A stretch of 64,000 bases of DNA from Oscillatoria princeps RMCB-10 (lineage in GTDB: Bacteria; Cyanobacteriota; Cyanobacteriia; Cyanobacteriales; Oscillatoriaceae). The notes beneath the pieces are model-generated. The model had not been told where the DNA came from, made no database searches, and saw only the letters and a list, made by a program, of their open reading frames with translations. Position 1 is the first letter of the stretch, and each line of letters begins with the position of its first letter. The position numbers and the translations under genes were made by a program. The stretch covers positions 248,001 to 312,000 of the forward strand of contig JAHHHT010000004.1 in the NCBI GenBank assembly GCA_019359235.1, read 5' to 3'. Of the stretch, positions 1-8,702 are shown one piece after another.

Positions 1-668
1 ACCGGCAGCTATGTTTGGGGCAGGGGTAGGCTCTTCCCCGGTTAAAATTGTATAAAGCGTCGCCGCCAAAGCGTAAACATCGCTGCAAGCGTCCCGTTTG
101 GCTCGCCGGTCGTACTGCTCAATGGGTGCGAAGCCATCGGACAAAAATTGTGTGTGTGTTTGAGTGAGATTGGGGGTGAATTCGCGGGCTATGCCAAAAT
201 CAATTAATACCGCTTCCGACTTGCCGGCACGCAGCATAATGTTTTGCGGTTTGATATCCCGGTGCAGCAAGCCATTCCTGTGAACCACCGCCAGCGCCTC
301 ACCAATCTGCTGGATGTAGCGCAAGGCTTCGGGTTCTGGCAAAGTTCCCCGATTCACAACGCGGTTGGCTAAATCTTCCCCGTCGATATATTCCATCGCC
401 ATGCAAGCCCGCCCTCTTGGAAGAGTTCGTAAATCTTCACAACATGGGGGTGAGTGCATTTTGCCAGTCGCAGCGCCTCATTGACGAAATATTGCTGAAA
501 CTTGTCAAAATCGGGCCGGCGCTGCACGGTGTCATTGAGGGTTTTGAACACCACCCGCTGTCCTTTGCTGTCTGTAGCGCGATAGGTGATGCCAAAACCA
601 CCTTGACCTATTTCTTTTTGGATGGTATACTGGCCATTTTTAACCCGCTGCCCTGACGCCCAAGCCAT
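1..668 (-). pseudogene. Ser/Thr protein kinase, partial and frameshifted
   Basis: N-terminal part of a Hanks-type Ser/Thr kinase that runs off the left edge. The start at 668 reads MAWASGQRVKNGQYTI, followed by the glycine loop GQGGFGITYRA and a lysine in VVFKTL. Near 405-412 the frame breaks: after ELFQEGG the reading continues in another frame as MAMEYIDGEDLANRVV, then HRDIKPQN, IDFGIAREF and FAPIEQYDRR, to the edge. One base missing around CTTGCATGG explains the shift, so every visible kinase motif survives but in two frames. This is either a genuine inactivating deletion or a sequencing error. Unlike the three kinases at 2583-8492 it has no N-terminal zinc ribbon. The C-terminus is outside the window. 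Confidence 0.8.
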
Positions 669-729
669 CGGTAATGCCTCTCACACGCTTGGGATTATTG
701 TGGCACAGTCTGTGGGGAATGGCAATGGG

Positions 730-776
730 GACTCAAAGCCCCCCTTTTTAAGGGGGGTTTGGGGGGATCTAGATGC
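730..776. repeat. Dispersed palindromic repeat (CCCCCCTTTTTAAGGGGGG)
   Basis: A CCCCCCTTTTT/AAGGGGGG palindrome followed by TTTGGGGGGATCT. The same motif recurs at 39269-39340 and 42360-42487, where it forms the core of miniature elements with terminal inverted repeats. Here the ends are not clear. The rest of the gap 669-898 holds only a short AGGCGGAGCCT duplication. Confidence 0.7.
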
Positions 777-898
777 AAAGACCTTGTAGGGCGCAATATC
801 GCTTAATTGGTTCTTTGAGAAGGAGGCGGAGCCTCTAAATAGGCATTCCCAGGCGGAGCCTGGAAGGATATACCCGGACTTGATAGGATAAATTGCCC

Positions 899-1183
899 TT
901 ACCGGCTAGAGGCTAATGAGACTGACTGATTGCGAGGTGCGGGGGCTCCGCGCAGCAACCCTTCCGTGCTGATATCCTCATCAATTTCTTCCCAGTGGAT
1001 GCCATAACCACCACCACAGATTTGCCACTGTTCCCGCTGTTCTTGCGTCGCATTGAACAATCTGGGAAACCACGCTAAGGGAACTGAAATTGTCCGCCCA
1101 TCCATCAGTTCAACACTGAGGGTGTCTTCGTCTATCTGTACTGCTTTGACTCGCTCATCTGCTTGAGGTGCCAAAATACCCAT
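899..1183 (-). CDS. DUF2442 family protein
   Basis: A 94-residue protein of the DUF2442 type. Family features seen are the strand VKAVQIDEDTLSVELMDGRT followed by ISVPLAWFPRL and, near the middle, a WEEIDEDIS segment. The gene overlaps the end of the upstream DUF4160 gene by 29 bases, which suggests translational coupling. Small DUF4160-DUF2442 pairs are common in cyanobacteria and have been proposed as toxin-antitoxin-like modules, with DUF2442 as the DNA-binding or antitoxin-like partner; that role is inference here. The C-terminal tail (RGAPAPRNQSVSLASSR) looks like poorly conserved extension. Confidence 0.8.
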   Translation of the reverse strand: MGILAPQADERVKAVQIDEDTLSVELMDGRTISVPLAWFPRLFNATQEQREQWQICGGGYGIHWEEIDEDISTEGLLRGAPAPRNQSVSLASSR

Positions 1184-1400
1184 TCCACGCCTCCAAAAAC
1201 ATTTGTTGATTGGCTTCTACTATTGACTGGAGTTTCCTCAACTCCCTAGCACTAAATCCAATGTTACGGGCTAGGGCGACTGGTGCTAGCCAAAATTTGG
1301 CGGATTGACTCTCTCGATCTACATGAATGTGAGGGGGTTCGTTTGGTTCATGGCTGTAAAAGTAAAACCGATAGCCTTCAAACCTTAAAACAGTTGGCAT
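1155..1400 (-). CDS. DUF4160 family protein
   Basis: An 81-residue DUF4160 protein starting at ATG 1400 (MPTVLRFEGYRFYFYSHE). A GTG three codons upstream is possible but MPTVLR is the usual family start. Conserved features are the YRFYFYS strand, the EPPHIHV motif and the helical AFSARELRKL-like segment. It is the first gene of a two-gene unit with the overlapping DUF2442 gene. The EPPHIHV motif is a hallmark of the family; its biochemical activity is not established. Confidence 0.85.
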   Translation of the reverse strand: MPTVLRFEGYRFYFYSHEPNEPPHIHVDRESQSAKFWLAPVALARNIGFSARELRKLQSIVEANQQMFLEAWNGYFGTSSR

Positions 1401-1409
1401 TTCACTCAC

Positions 1410-1782
1410 TCGCGATTATTCAATTATAGCACCTCCAGTAGGGTGGGTAAGCGTTGCGTAACCCACCCTACTGATAGAGGCGCAAGAACCCGCCCCTACA
1501 TGGAAATGCTTAATGGCCCCAAGAATGACCTTATATGCCGGCACAGATTCCCATGATAAGAGAATAACACAATCCCGCGCAACTGTCAACGGTTTTGAGA
1601 AAATTTATTGCGGTGAGCGAATCAATTTCCGAGGTGAGGTGCCGGTGGGATTGGCACCATGAGAACGAGACTCCGCCTCCATGCCGGCGTCTCCCATAAG
1701 GAGCCTGGGAAAGAAGCCAGAAACCGGGTTTCTTCAAGAAACCCGGTTTCTTATGACTTCACTTTTCCTTTATAAATCCCCT
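1410..1782. other. Intergenic region with inverted repeats
   Basis: No gene seen. It contains an 11-bp perfect inverted repeat (GTAGGGTGGGT at 1438-1448 with ACCCACCCTAC at 1461-1471) and one AAACCGGGTTTC palindromic element at 1719-1753. A short ORF on the minus strand (1531-1737) consists largely of that repeat and is not credible. Confidence 0.6.
1719..1753. repeat. AAACCGGGTTTC palindrome (short copy)
   Basis: AGAAACCGGGTTTCTT-C-AAGAAACCCGGTTTCTT, a near-perfect palindrome and the core of the miniature element family seen at least ten times in this window. The flanking TAGC termini found in full copies are not recognisable here. Confidence 0.8.
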
Positions 1783-2376
1783 CTAAGCTGAACGCCGGCG
1801 GGGAAATTGCTGCTGCTGCAACTGGTGCATGCGATCGAACAGCCGCCAGCAATACTCTTCCGGCAACCCGCAAGTCACAGCCCCCCGCAACACTACATTA
1901 AAATACCAGTCATTCGGAGCTAATTCTTCTGGCAATTTATTAACTACCACATACGTCCGCACGCCGGTGTAAAGCTGTTTCCGGCAATAAACTTCTACCA
2001 TTTCGTGCCGGTAGCCGCCACGGGGGACATCTTCCCGCTCGTCCAGCAGCTCGCTCAAGCGCCACGGCAATTCATAGAGTACCCCCTCCACCGAGGATGC
2101 TGCATCTGGCACAACGTCTAGCACCCCGCAGTTGCGCCGGCGGGAGTGACAGTAAAAACCCAGCCGGTATCCTCTCAGCGTCCCTGGGCCCATCACATAG
2201 TGATGAGTATTTTCGCCTAGCGTGCGCTTCAAATCCACCGGGCACATGCACGAACCGTAGGCAAAATAGAGGAATTTTGGCTCTGGGAGCACCGGCTGTT
2301 GCGGATTGCCCACCGGCTGGGAACTCTTAACAGAGTGTGTCCAAGTGCTTTGAAGGTGTCCGGGCTCAACAATCAT
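1783..2376 (-). CDS. Gamma-glutamylcyclotransferase-like (GGCT fold) protein
   Basis: A 197-residue protein with the GGCT/AIG2-like fold. The substrate-loop signature YFAYGSCM lies at about residues 37-44. It is followed by GTLRGYRLGF and the segment LLDEREDVPRGGYRHEMVEV, whose glutamate sits where GGCT enzymes carry the catalytic acid. Family members release 5-oxoproline from gamma-glutamyl peptides or act as gamma-glutamylamine cyclotransferases; the substrate cannot be read from the sequence. The first ~30 residues are a non-conserved extension, so a later start is possible. It is transcribed away from the kinase array that follows. Confidence 0.8.
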   Translation of the reverse strand: MIVEPGHLQSTWTHSVKSSQPVGNPQQPVLPEPKFLYFAYGSCMCPVDLKRTLGENTHHYVMGPGTLRGYRLGFYCHSRRRNCGVLDVVPDAASSVEGVLYELPWRLSELLDEREDVPRGGYRHEMVEVYCRKQLYTGVRTYVVVNKLPEELAPNDWYFNVVLRGAVTCGLPEEYCWRLFDRMHQLQQQQFPRRRSA

Positions 2377-2582
2377 AAACTGCTATGGATATTTGTTTTG
2401 AGAGGTATTCTAGCAGACCGACACCGCCATACAACACTATCCCGATAGACAAACCGTAGATTGGCAATTCAGACTGCCTGCTGCTGGCGCGGGTGAAGCG
2501 GACACGCCCCCCCTTTCCCACTCAGGGCTAAATTCTGGGAAAGCACTTACCATAGACATTAATCCGGTGATGCGTTGCAAGT

Positions 2583-4265
2583 ATGAGCTATTGTCTCAAT
2601 CCTGACTGCCAGAAGCCGCAGAATCCCAGTGACGCCAAGTTTTGCCAGAGTTGTGGGTCAAAGTTGCTGCTTGGCGAGCGCTACCGGGCGACCGAACCCC
2701 TCGGCACCGGCGGCTTTGGCAGAACCTTCTTGGGTGTGGACGAGTTCAAGCCCTCTCAACCGCGCTGCGCTATCAAGCAGTTCTTCCCCCAAGATCGGGG
2801 CTTCGTCACTTCCGTCAAAGCGAAAGAACTCTTTAACCGAGAAGCCGTGCGGCTGGACGTTCTCGGCATTCACCCCCAAATTCCCGAACTGCTGGCTCAT
2901 TTTGAACAAGACGAACACCACTATTTGGTGCAAGAATTCATAGAAGGGCGCAATCTGGCTCAGGAACTCGCAGACGAAGGCCCTTTCAACGAAACCAAAA
3001 TCCGCCACTTGCTCAGCGATTTGCTGCCGGTGTTGCAGTTTGTCCACAGCCACCAAGTCATTCACCGCGACATCAAGCCGCAAAACATTATTCGCCGGCG
3101 CACCCCCAACCCCCAAACCCCAGGACAGCTGGTGCTGGTCGATTTTGGCGCAGCGAAATTCCTCGACACAGCCTCCCTGGAAAGAACAGCCACCTTAATT
3201 GGCTCTGCAGCCTACACCGCTCCCGAACAGCTGATGGGCAAAGCCGTTTTTGCCAGCGATATCTACAGTTTGGGCGTCACCGGCACCCACCTGCTCACCC
3301 AAGTCTCTCCTTTTGACCTGTTCGACAGCCGGCAAGGCACTTGGGTTTGGCGCGATTACTTGGGTCAGCTCATTAGCGCTCAGTTAGCTGATATCCTGGA
3401 TAAAATGCTGGAAACTGCCATCAACCGGCGCTATCTGTCGGCGGCGCAAGTCCTCAAAGCATTGAACGCCCAGCCGGTCAAACCCCGGATGCCCCCCGTG
3501 GCTAGCGCACCTGCTCCCACCGCTCCTGTTACCCCCCCGACACCCGTGCCGGTTGCGCCCGCCGCTCCTCAACCCGCCCCCCCACAAACCCCCAATTCCG
3601 CCTCCCCTCCGATCGCCCACCGGCTCGCCGAAATTCAAAAAGCTTTGCAAGAAGCCCTCGCTCCTTACAGCCTCAGAGTTCAAGTCAATTTGGCAAAAAC
3701 TCACCTAACCATTGTCATCAACCGCTCTGAAAACACACCTGTGAATTACGCCCGAGTGTCTAAAATAATAGCCACTCAACTAACCGCTCTCCGCCTCACA
3801 GGAGTGAGTCAAATTAAAGCATTCGGACGCATCAAAAACCAGAGCGCTCCAGAATGGCAGAAGCGGTTTAAAATCACCCCCTTGCCTGAGAGTAGCAGCG
3901 CATTAGTCCCCGCCGCCAAGAAAATTCAAGCCGGCAGACCGAAGCTGTTTCAGCTAAAGAACAAAACCTTATGGGAAGATGCAATCATGTTCTTAATGGC
4001 TTTGTTTCTCTTTAATAAGATTGTCCTTTACAGCCCAGTCTGCGCCCTGGCAGTTTCCTCAGGCTTTCTGATTGTAAAAGAGGCAGTCGGGCACTATAAA
4101 GAAATGAGGACAGACCAGCTATTCAGGGAATTAGGGATAGCCTCAGCACTGGTGGGAGTCTTAAATGTCAAAATGGTAGTAACGGATGTGTTTGGCATCC
4201 TTTGGGCGTGCTTGTTTGTTGCCTTACCCTTTCTGTACGTCAAGAACAATTTTGGGGGAGAGTGA
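2583..4265 (+). CDS. Ser/Thr protein kinase with N-terminal zinc ribbon and C-terminal membrane segments
   Basis: A 560-residue Hanks-type kinase, first of three tandem paralogues. Cys4, Cys9, Cys21 and Cys24 form a zinc-ribbon-like motif. The kinase domain (about 34-300) is intact: glycine loop GTGGFGRTF, Lys in CAIKQF, HRDIKPQN, VDFGAAK, and AYTAPEQ. A Pro/Ala-rich linker (about 300-345) is followed by a region resembling a small alpha/beta domain (LRVQVNLAKTHLTIVINR). Hydrophobic stretches at about 463-500 and 520-555 are probably membrane-spanning, so the kinase domain would be tethered to the cytoplasmic face. The C-terminal half is unlike the WD40 tails of its two neighbours, an example of C-terminal swapping after duplication. 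The substrate is unknown. Confidence 0.9.
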   Translation: MSYCLNPDCQKPQNPSDAKFCQSCGSKLLLGERYRATEPLGTGGFGRTFLGVDEFKPSQPRCAIKQFFPQDRGFVTSVKAKELFNREAVRLDVLGIHPQIPELLAHFEQDEHHYLVQEFIEGRNLAQELADEGPFNETKIRHLLSDLLPVLQFVHSHQVIHRDIKPQNIIRRRTPNPQTPGQLVLVDFGAAKFLDTASLERTATLIGSAAYTAPEQLMGKAVFASDIYSLGVTGTHLLTQVSPFDLFDSRQGTWVWRDYLGQLISAQLADILDKMLETAINRRYLSAAQVLKALNAQPVKPRMPPVASAPAPTAPVTPPTPVPVAPAAPQPAPPQTPNSASPPIAHRLAEIQKALQEALAPYSLRVQVNLAKTHLTIVINRSENTPVNYARVSKIIATQLTALRLTGVSQIKAFGRIKNQSAPEWQKRFKITPLPESSSALVPAAKKIQAGRPKLFQLKNKTLWEDAIMFLMALFLFNKIVLYSPVCALAVSSGFLIVKEAVGHYKEMRTDQLFRELGIASALVGVLNVKMVVTDVFGILWACLFVALPFLYVKNNFGGE

Positions 4266-4285
4266 GAGCTAGCGTTCCTCATATA

Positions 4286-4356
4286 TAGCTTCTCTCATAT
4301 AAGTGAGGTACTGAAAAACCCGGTTTCTTTAAGAAACCGGGTTTATGGGCCATAGC
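4286..4356. repeat. TAGC-ended miniature element, type B (decayed right end)
   Basis: Starts TAGCTTCTC after a TA, contains AAGTGAGGTACTG and the AAACCCGGTTTC-TTTAA-GAAACCGGGTTT palindrome. The right end is eroded. It is followed by short tandem CCAAAATCC-type repeats up to 4404. It lies between two kinase genes. Confidence 0.7.
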
Positions 4357-4427
4357 CCACTCCAAAATCCCAAATCCCAAATCCAAAATCCCAAATCCAA
4401 AATCGATAGATCGGATTGCTTGCATCT

Positions 4428-6503
4428 ATGACTTATTGCCTGAATCCCCAGTGCCAGAAACCCCAAAATCCCGAAGGGAATAAGTTTTGCCAAAATTGCG
4501 GATCGAAATTGCTGCTCAGCGGTCGCTACCGCGCCATCAAACCCACAGGCATTGGTGGGTTTAGCAGAACCTTCCTAGCGGTGGACGAGGGAGAAGGCAA
4601 ACGGCGCTGTGTCATCAAGCAGTTTCGCGGACAAACCCAAAACGCAGCCGAGTTATTTCGCAAGGATATCGCGCGGCTAAAAGAGCTCGGCAAACACCCC
4701 CAAATTCCCGAACTGCTGGCGCACTTTGAACTTGACGACCGGCAGTATTTAGTGCAAGAATTTATCGAGGGGCAAAACTTAGCCGAGCAACTTGCTTCCG
4801 AGGGGGCGTTTAGCGAAGCTCAAATTCGGGAGTTGCTCGCTGAATTGCTGCCGGTGCTGGACTTTCTCCACGAGGGAAAGCTGCTGCACCGAGACATCAA
4901 ACCGGCAAACATGATTCGCCGCCAGTCTTCCGCTTCCTCTGGGGAGCGAGGGCAAATCGTTTTAGTCGGTTTTGGCGCGGCTAAATACGCGACAGAAACG
5001 GCTTTGGGGAAAACGGGAACGCTGATTGGAAGTGCGGAGTACGCCGCCCCTGAACAGCTGATGGGCAGAGCGAATTTTACCAGCGACATATACAGTTTGG
5101 GCGTTTCCTGCATCTATCTGCTGACAGAAATTCACCCGTTTGACCTGTTCGACAGCATGGAAGGCACTTGGGTTTGGCGAGATTACGCCGGCAATCGCGT
5201 CAGCAGTGAGTTGGGGGGCATTCTCGACAAGATGCTGCAGCAGACAGTCCGCCGGCGCTATCAATCCGCTGAGGAAGTCCTGAAAGATTTAAATCCCGGA
5301 CTGATACCTGTCCGCCGCCAGCACTTTCCTCTCAATTCTGGAAGCAGCGAATCTCTTGTAGAGCGCACAATCTCGTCTAAACGCACTTCCCCACCGGCAC
5401 CACCGGCAGTGCCGGTATCCGAGTTGCCGACACGGATAGCCCCACCGGCACCCCCACCGGCACCCCCACCGGCACCCCCACCGGCACCGAAATGGAGGTG
5501 CGAAGCCACTGTGGAGAGTTCAGACTCCGCTGTTGAGGTGACTTCCGTTGCCTTTAGCCCGCAAAGTAGAATCATAGCGAGCAGCAGTTGGGACGGAACA
5601 GTCAAACTGTGGGATTTCACTGCCGGCGAGTTCGGACAGCTGTCCTCCGAACCCCTGCACACCCTGGCGGAACACGCGAATGGGGTAATGTCCGCTGCCA
5701 TCAGTCGGGATGGCCAGACTTTGGTGAGTGGCAGTGCGGACTGTACAGTAAAGGTCTGGCGGTTGTGGCAGCTTTCCCCAGCAGAACTGAGAACCCGCAC
5801 ACCGCCTGTCCTGGCGCTCACCCTTGCCGGTCACACCAACCTGGTTGCGTCTGTTGCGATTAGCCCAGACGGGCGGACAATCGCCAGCGGGAGTCGAGAC
5901 AGGACGATTCAGCTGTGGGATCTGAACACCGCAGAACTGCTGGGCGCGCTCACCGGCCACTCAGATCGGGTAACGTGCGTCACTTTCAGCTCAGACGGGC
6001 AAATTTTGGCCAGTGCCGGTGCTGAGGGCACCATCAAAATTTGGCAGGTGAGCACCGGCGAATTGAGAAGCACCCTGAGCGGACATGCCGGTGCCGTGAA
6101 TACTGTCGCCCTAAGTCCGGATGGAAAGACAGCGATTAGCGGCAGCTGGGACAGGACAGTGAAACTCTGGAATCTCCAGGACGGCAGTTTAGCGCACACC
6201 CTTTCCGGGCATTTGCTCTCCGTCGCTTCCGTCGCTGTCAGTCCCGATGGCCAAACCCTAGCCACCGGCAGTCTCGACGCCACGATTAAGCTGTGGGATT
6301 TGCCGAGTTCAGACGGAGGTGCCGGCAATCCGACTGCAGCGCAAGAGTTTCTCTTGCAGACACTTTCCGGACATTCCAGGGGGGTGAGCGCGGTAGCGTT
6401 CAGTCCGGACGGGCAGACTCTTGTGAGCGCTTCTCAGGATGGAACAGTCAAGATTTGGCGCTGTGACTGGAACTGCAGCGCTGCGCCGCAGAAAGACGAT
6501 TGA
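4428..6503 (+). CDS. Zinc-ribbon Ser/Thr kinase homologue with WD40 propeller; DFG Asp replaced by Gly
   Basis: 691 residues from ATG 4428 (MTYCLNPQCQ), chosen because it matches the start of both paralogues; an in-frame TTG at 4416 is less likely. It has the Cys4/9/21/24 zinc ribbon, then a kinase domain with IKQF and HRDIKPAN. The metal-binding DFG motif reads VGFGAAK (Gly181), from GGT where GAT would encode Asp, and the glycine loop is GIGGFSRTF rather than GxGGFG. A catalytically dead or atypical kinase is therefore likely. A Pro-Ala linker made of a CACCGGCACCCC microsatellite (5445-5490) leads to seven WD40 repeats, enough for one beta-propeller (VKLWDF, VKVWRL, IQLWDL, IKIWQV, VKLWNL, IKLWDL, VKIWRC). 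A scaffold or docking role is an inference. Confidence 0.9.
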   Translation: MTYCLNPQCQKPQNPEGNKFCQNCGSKLLLSGRYRAIKPTGIGGFSRTFLAVDEGEGKRRCVIKQFRGQTQNAAELFRKDIARLKELGKHPQIPELLAHFELDDRQYLVQEFIEGQNLAEQLASEGAFSEAQIRELLAELLPVLDFLHEGKLLHRDIKPANMIRRQSSASSGERGQIVLVGFGAAKYATETALGKTGTLIGSAEYAAPEQLMGRANFTSDIYSLGVSCIYLLTEIHPFDLFDSMEGTWVWRDYAGNRVSSELGGILDKMLQQTVRRRYQSAEEVLKDLNPGLIPVRRQHFPLNSGSSESLVERTISSKRTSPPAPPAVPVSELPTRIAPPAPPPAPPPAPPPAPKWRCEATVESSDSAVEVTSVAFSPQSRIIASSSWDGTVKLWDFTAGEFGQLSSEPLHTLAEHANGVMSAAISRDGQTLVSGSADCTVKVWRLWQLSPAELRTRTPPVLALTLAGHTNLVASVAISPDGRTIASGSRDRTIQLWDLNTAELLGALTGHSDRVTCVTFSSDGQILASAGAEGTIKIWQVSTGELRSTLSGHAGAVNTVALSPDGKTAISGSWDRTVKLWNLQDGSLAHTLSGHLLSVASVAVSPDGQTLATGSLDATIKLWDLPSSDGGAGNPTAAQEFLLQTLSGHSRGVSAVAFSPDGQTLVSASQDGTVKIWRCDWNCSAAPQKDD

Positions 6504-6530
6504 AACTTTTTCCATTCCTGGAAAACCCCC

Positions 6531-6605
6531 TCTTACTCCCCCTCCCCGCATGCGGGGAAGGTGGGGCCCCCTCTGGGGATAAGGGGCTGGGGTTGGGGGG
6601 TGGGG
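6531..6605. repeat. Dispersed GC-rich repeat (CCCCTCCCCGCATGCGGGGA)
   Basis: A CCCCTCCCCGC-AT-GCGGGGA hairpin flanked by C-rich and G-rich arms. Related copies lie at 8578-8625 and 32098-32140. All three sit just after long genes and could also act in transcript ends, but no T-run follows. Confidence 0.6.
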
Positions 6606-6662
6606 TTCACCCAACAAATGGGTAAAAAGCTGTACCATAGTGAGTAATCTGTTAGTGCCGGT

Positions 6663-8492
6663 ATGAGCTACTGCCTTAACCCCAATTGCCAGAAACCCCA
6701 AAATTTGGACGGGACGAAATTTTGCCAAACTTGCGGCACAAAGTTGCTGCTGAAAGATCGCTATCGCGCCCTCAAAGTCATTGGACAAGGCGGCTTTGGC
6801 AAAACGTTCTTAGCCGTGGATCTGGATAAACCCTCCAAACCCCGCTGCGCGATCAAGCAGTTTTTACCCCAAGCCCAAGGCACCAACACTGTGCAAAAAG
6901 CAGCTGAGCTATTTGAACAAGAAGCGGTGCGTCTGGATAGCTTGGGCAGACACCCCCAGATTCCGGAACTTCTGGCGTATTTTACCCAAGATAGCCGGCA
7001 GTATTTAGTGCAAGAATTTATCGAAGGGCCAAACCTAGCCCAAATCCTGGACGCGGAAGGCGCTTTCACTGAAGAGCAGATTCGCGACTTGCTGAACAGT
7101 TTGCTGCCGGCGCTTCAGTTCATCCACTCTCACCAAGTCATTCACCGAGACATCAAGCCAGAGAACATTATTCGCCGCCCCGAAATGCAGCTTGTTTTGG
7201 TGGATTTTGGGGCGGCTAAACACGCTACAATAAGTGCTTTAGCGGTGATGGGAACGGTGATTGGCAGTGCCGGCTACACCGCACCCGAACAAGCCAAAGG
7301 TAAAGGCGTTTTTGCCAGTGACCTCTACAGTTTGGGCGTGACTTGCGCTCACCTGCTGACTCAAGTTAGCCCCTTCGACTTATTTGATGACAGTGACGGA
7401 ACTTGGGTGTGGCGAAATTACTTGAAAGCGCCGGTGAGTGACGAGTTAGGTCAAATTCTGGATAAAATGATAGAAGGCGCTATCAAGCGGCGCTATCAGT
7501 CGGCAGAGCAGGTGATCGCAGCTCTCAATCCCCAGCATAACCAAGACACAGACGCACCGGCTGCCCTTTATGTTCCTGCAGTTGCCTCAACGCCACAAAA
7601 GAAAAACTGGCGGTGCGTCAGCACCCTAACTGGGCATTCATGGGTGGTTCATTCGGTTGCCATCACTCCCGATGGGAAGACGGTCGTCAGTGGCAGTGAG
7701 GACGCAACGATTAAAATTTGGAATTTAGCCACCGGTCAATTGCAGCTCACCCTTACAGGGCATTCAAACGAGGTAAAATCTGTCGCCATCAGCCCCAATG
7801 GGCAGACGATTGTGAGTGGGAGTTGGGACTGCACAATTAAACTGTGGCACCTGAGTACCGGGAAGGAAATCAGCACTCTGGGGCACGGGTACGGAATTAG
7901 TTCAGTTGCCATCAGCCCCGACGGCCAGACAATTGCCAGTGGTAGCTGCATGACCGGCAACATGTTCGCTCATGAAGTCATCAAGTTGTGGCAGATGGGA
8001 ACTGGCAAAGAACTCTGCACACTCACAGACAGTTCCAACGAGATTTATTCCCTCGATTTCAGCCCCGACGGGCGAACGATAGCGAGTTGCAGTCCGGGGA
8101 ATATTCTGACGATTTGCCATCTTGCTACCGGGAAAAAACTCCGCACGCTCCGGGGGCGTTCCGTCGCCTTCAGCCCGGACAGGCTGACCCTAGCCAGTGG
8201 CTCGGATGAGGGGACTGTAGAGATTTTGCAGCTGGGTACGGAAAATGTTCTCCGCACCCTAGAGGGGCATGCAGGCGCGATTTATTCTGTCGCTTTCAGC
8301 CCGGATGGAAAAACTATTGTCACCGGCAGTGAGGACAGCACAATCAAACTGTGGCTTCCCGACAACGGCAGGGAACTGTGCACCCTAACCGGGCATTCAG
8401 GCGCAGTGAATTCTGTCGCTATCAGCCCGGATGGGCGGACTGTTGTCAGCGGCTCTCAGGACGGAACTATCAAGATATGGAGGTGCGATTAG
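6663..8492 (+). CDS. Zinc-ribbon Ser/Thr protein kinase with WD40 propeller
   Basis: A 609-residue paralogue of the two preceding genes. It has the Cys4/9/21/24 zinc ribbon and an intact kinase domain: GQGGFGKTF, CAIKQF, HRDIKPEN, VDFGAAKHA and GYTAPEQ. A short linker leads to about seven WD40 repeats. Four are canonical (IKIWNL, IKLWHL, IKLWLP, IKIWRC) and three are degenerate, including one with an insertion around CMTGNMFAHE. The kinase is cytosolic, since no membrane segment is seen. The 160-bp gap after the previous gene contains a GC-rich repeat, so co-transcription is possible but not shown. Confidence 0.9.
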   Translation: MSYCLNPNCQKPQNLDGTKFCQTCGTKLLLKDRYRALKVIGQGGFGKTFLAVDLDKPSKPRCAIKQFLPQAQGTNTVQKAAELFEQEAVRLDSLGRHPQIPELLAYFTQDSRQYLVQEFIEGPNLAQILDAEGAFTEEQIRDLLNSLLPALQFIHSHQVIHRDIKPENIIRRPEMQLVLVDFGAAKHATISALAVMGTVIGSAGYTAPEQAKGKGVFASDLYSLGVTCAHLLTQVSPFDLFDDSDGTWVWRNYLKAPVSDELGQILDKMIEGAIKRRYQSAEQVIAALNPQHNQDTDAPAALYVPAVASTPQKKNWRCVSTLTGHSWVVHSVAITPDGKTVVSGSEDATIKIWNLATGQLQLTLTGHSNEVKSVAISPNGQTIVSGSWDCTIKLWHLSTGKEISTLGHGYGISSVAISPDGQTIASGSCMTGNMFAHEVIKLWQMGTGKELCTLTDSSNEIYSLDFSPDGRTIASCSPGNILTICHLATGKKLRTLRGRSVAFSPDRLTLASGSDEGTVEILQLGTENVLRTLEGHAGAIYSVAFSPDGKTIVTGSEDSTIKLWLPDNGRELCTLTGHSGAVNSVAISPDGRTVVSGSQDGTIKIWRCD

Positions 8493-8497
8493 AACTG

Positions 8498-8566
8498 CTG
8501 AGAAACCCGGTTTCTTAAAGAAACCGGGTTTCTGGGGCGCACTTCACCCAACTGAAAACGCATATT
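8498..8566. repeat. Miniature element, type B (partial)
   Basis: GAGAAACCCGGTTTC-TTAAA-GAAACCGGGTTTC followed by the type B right half (CACTTCACCCAACTGAAAACGC). It lies six bases after the kinase stop codon. A GC-rich hairpin repeat follows at 8578-8625. Confidence 0.75.
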
Positions 8567-8702
8567 CCGGGGATGAACCCCACCCCCCAACCCCAGCCCC
8601 GCACGCGGGGAGGGGGAGAAAGAGATGGGGGTTTCGATGAAGGTAATTTGTTTCCGTTCTTCCTTCTTTAGCCCAGCCCCTAAAGGATACAATCTCTCAA
8701 TA

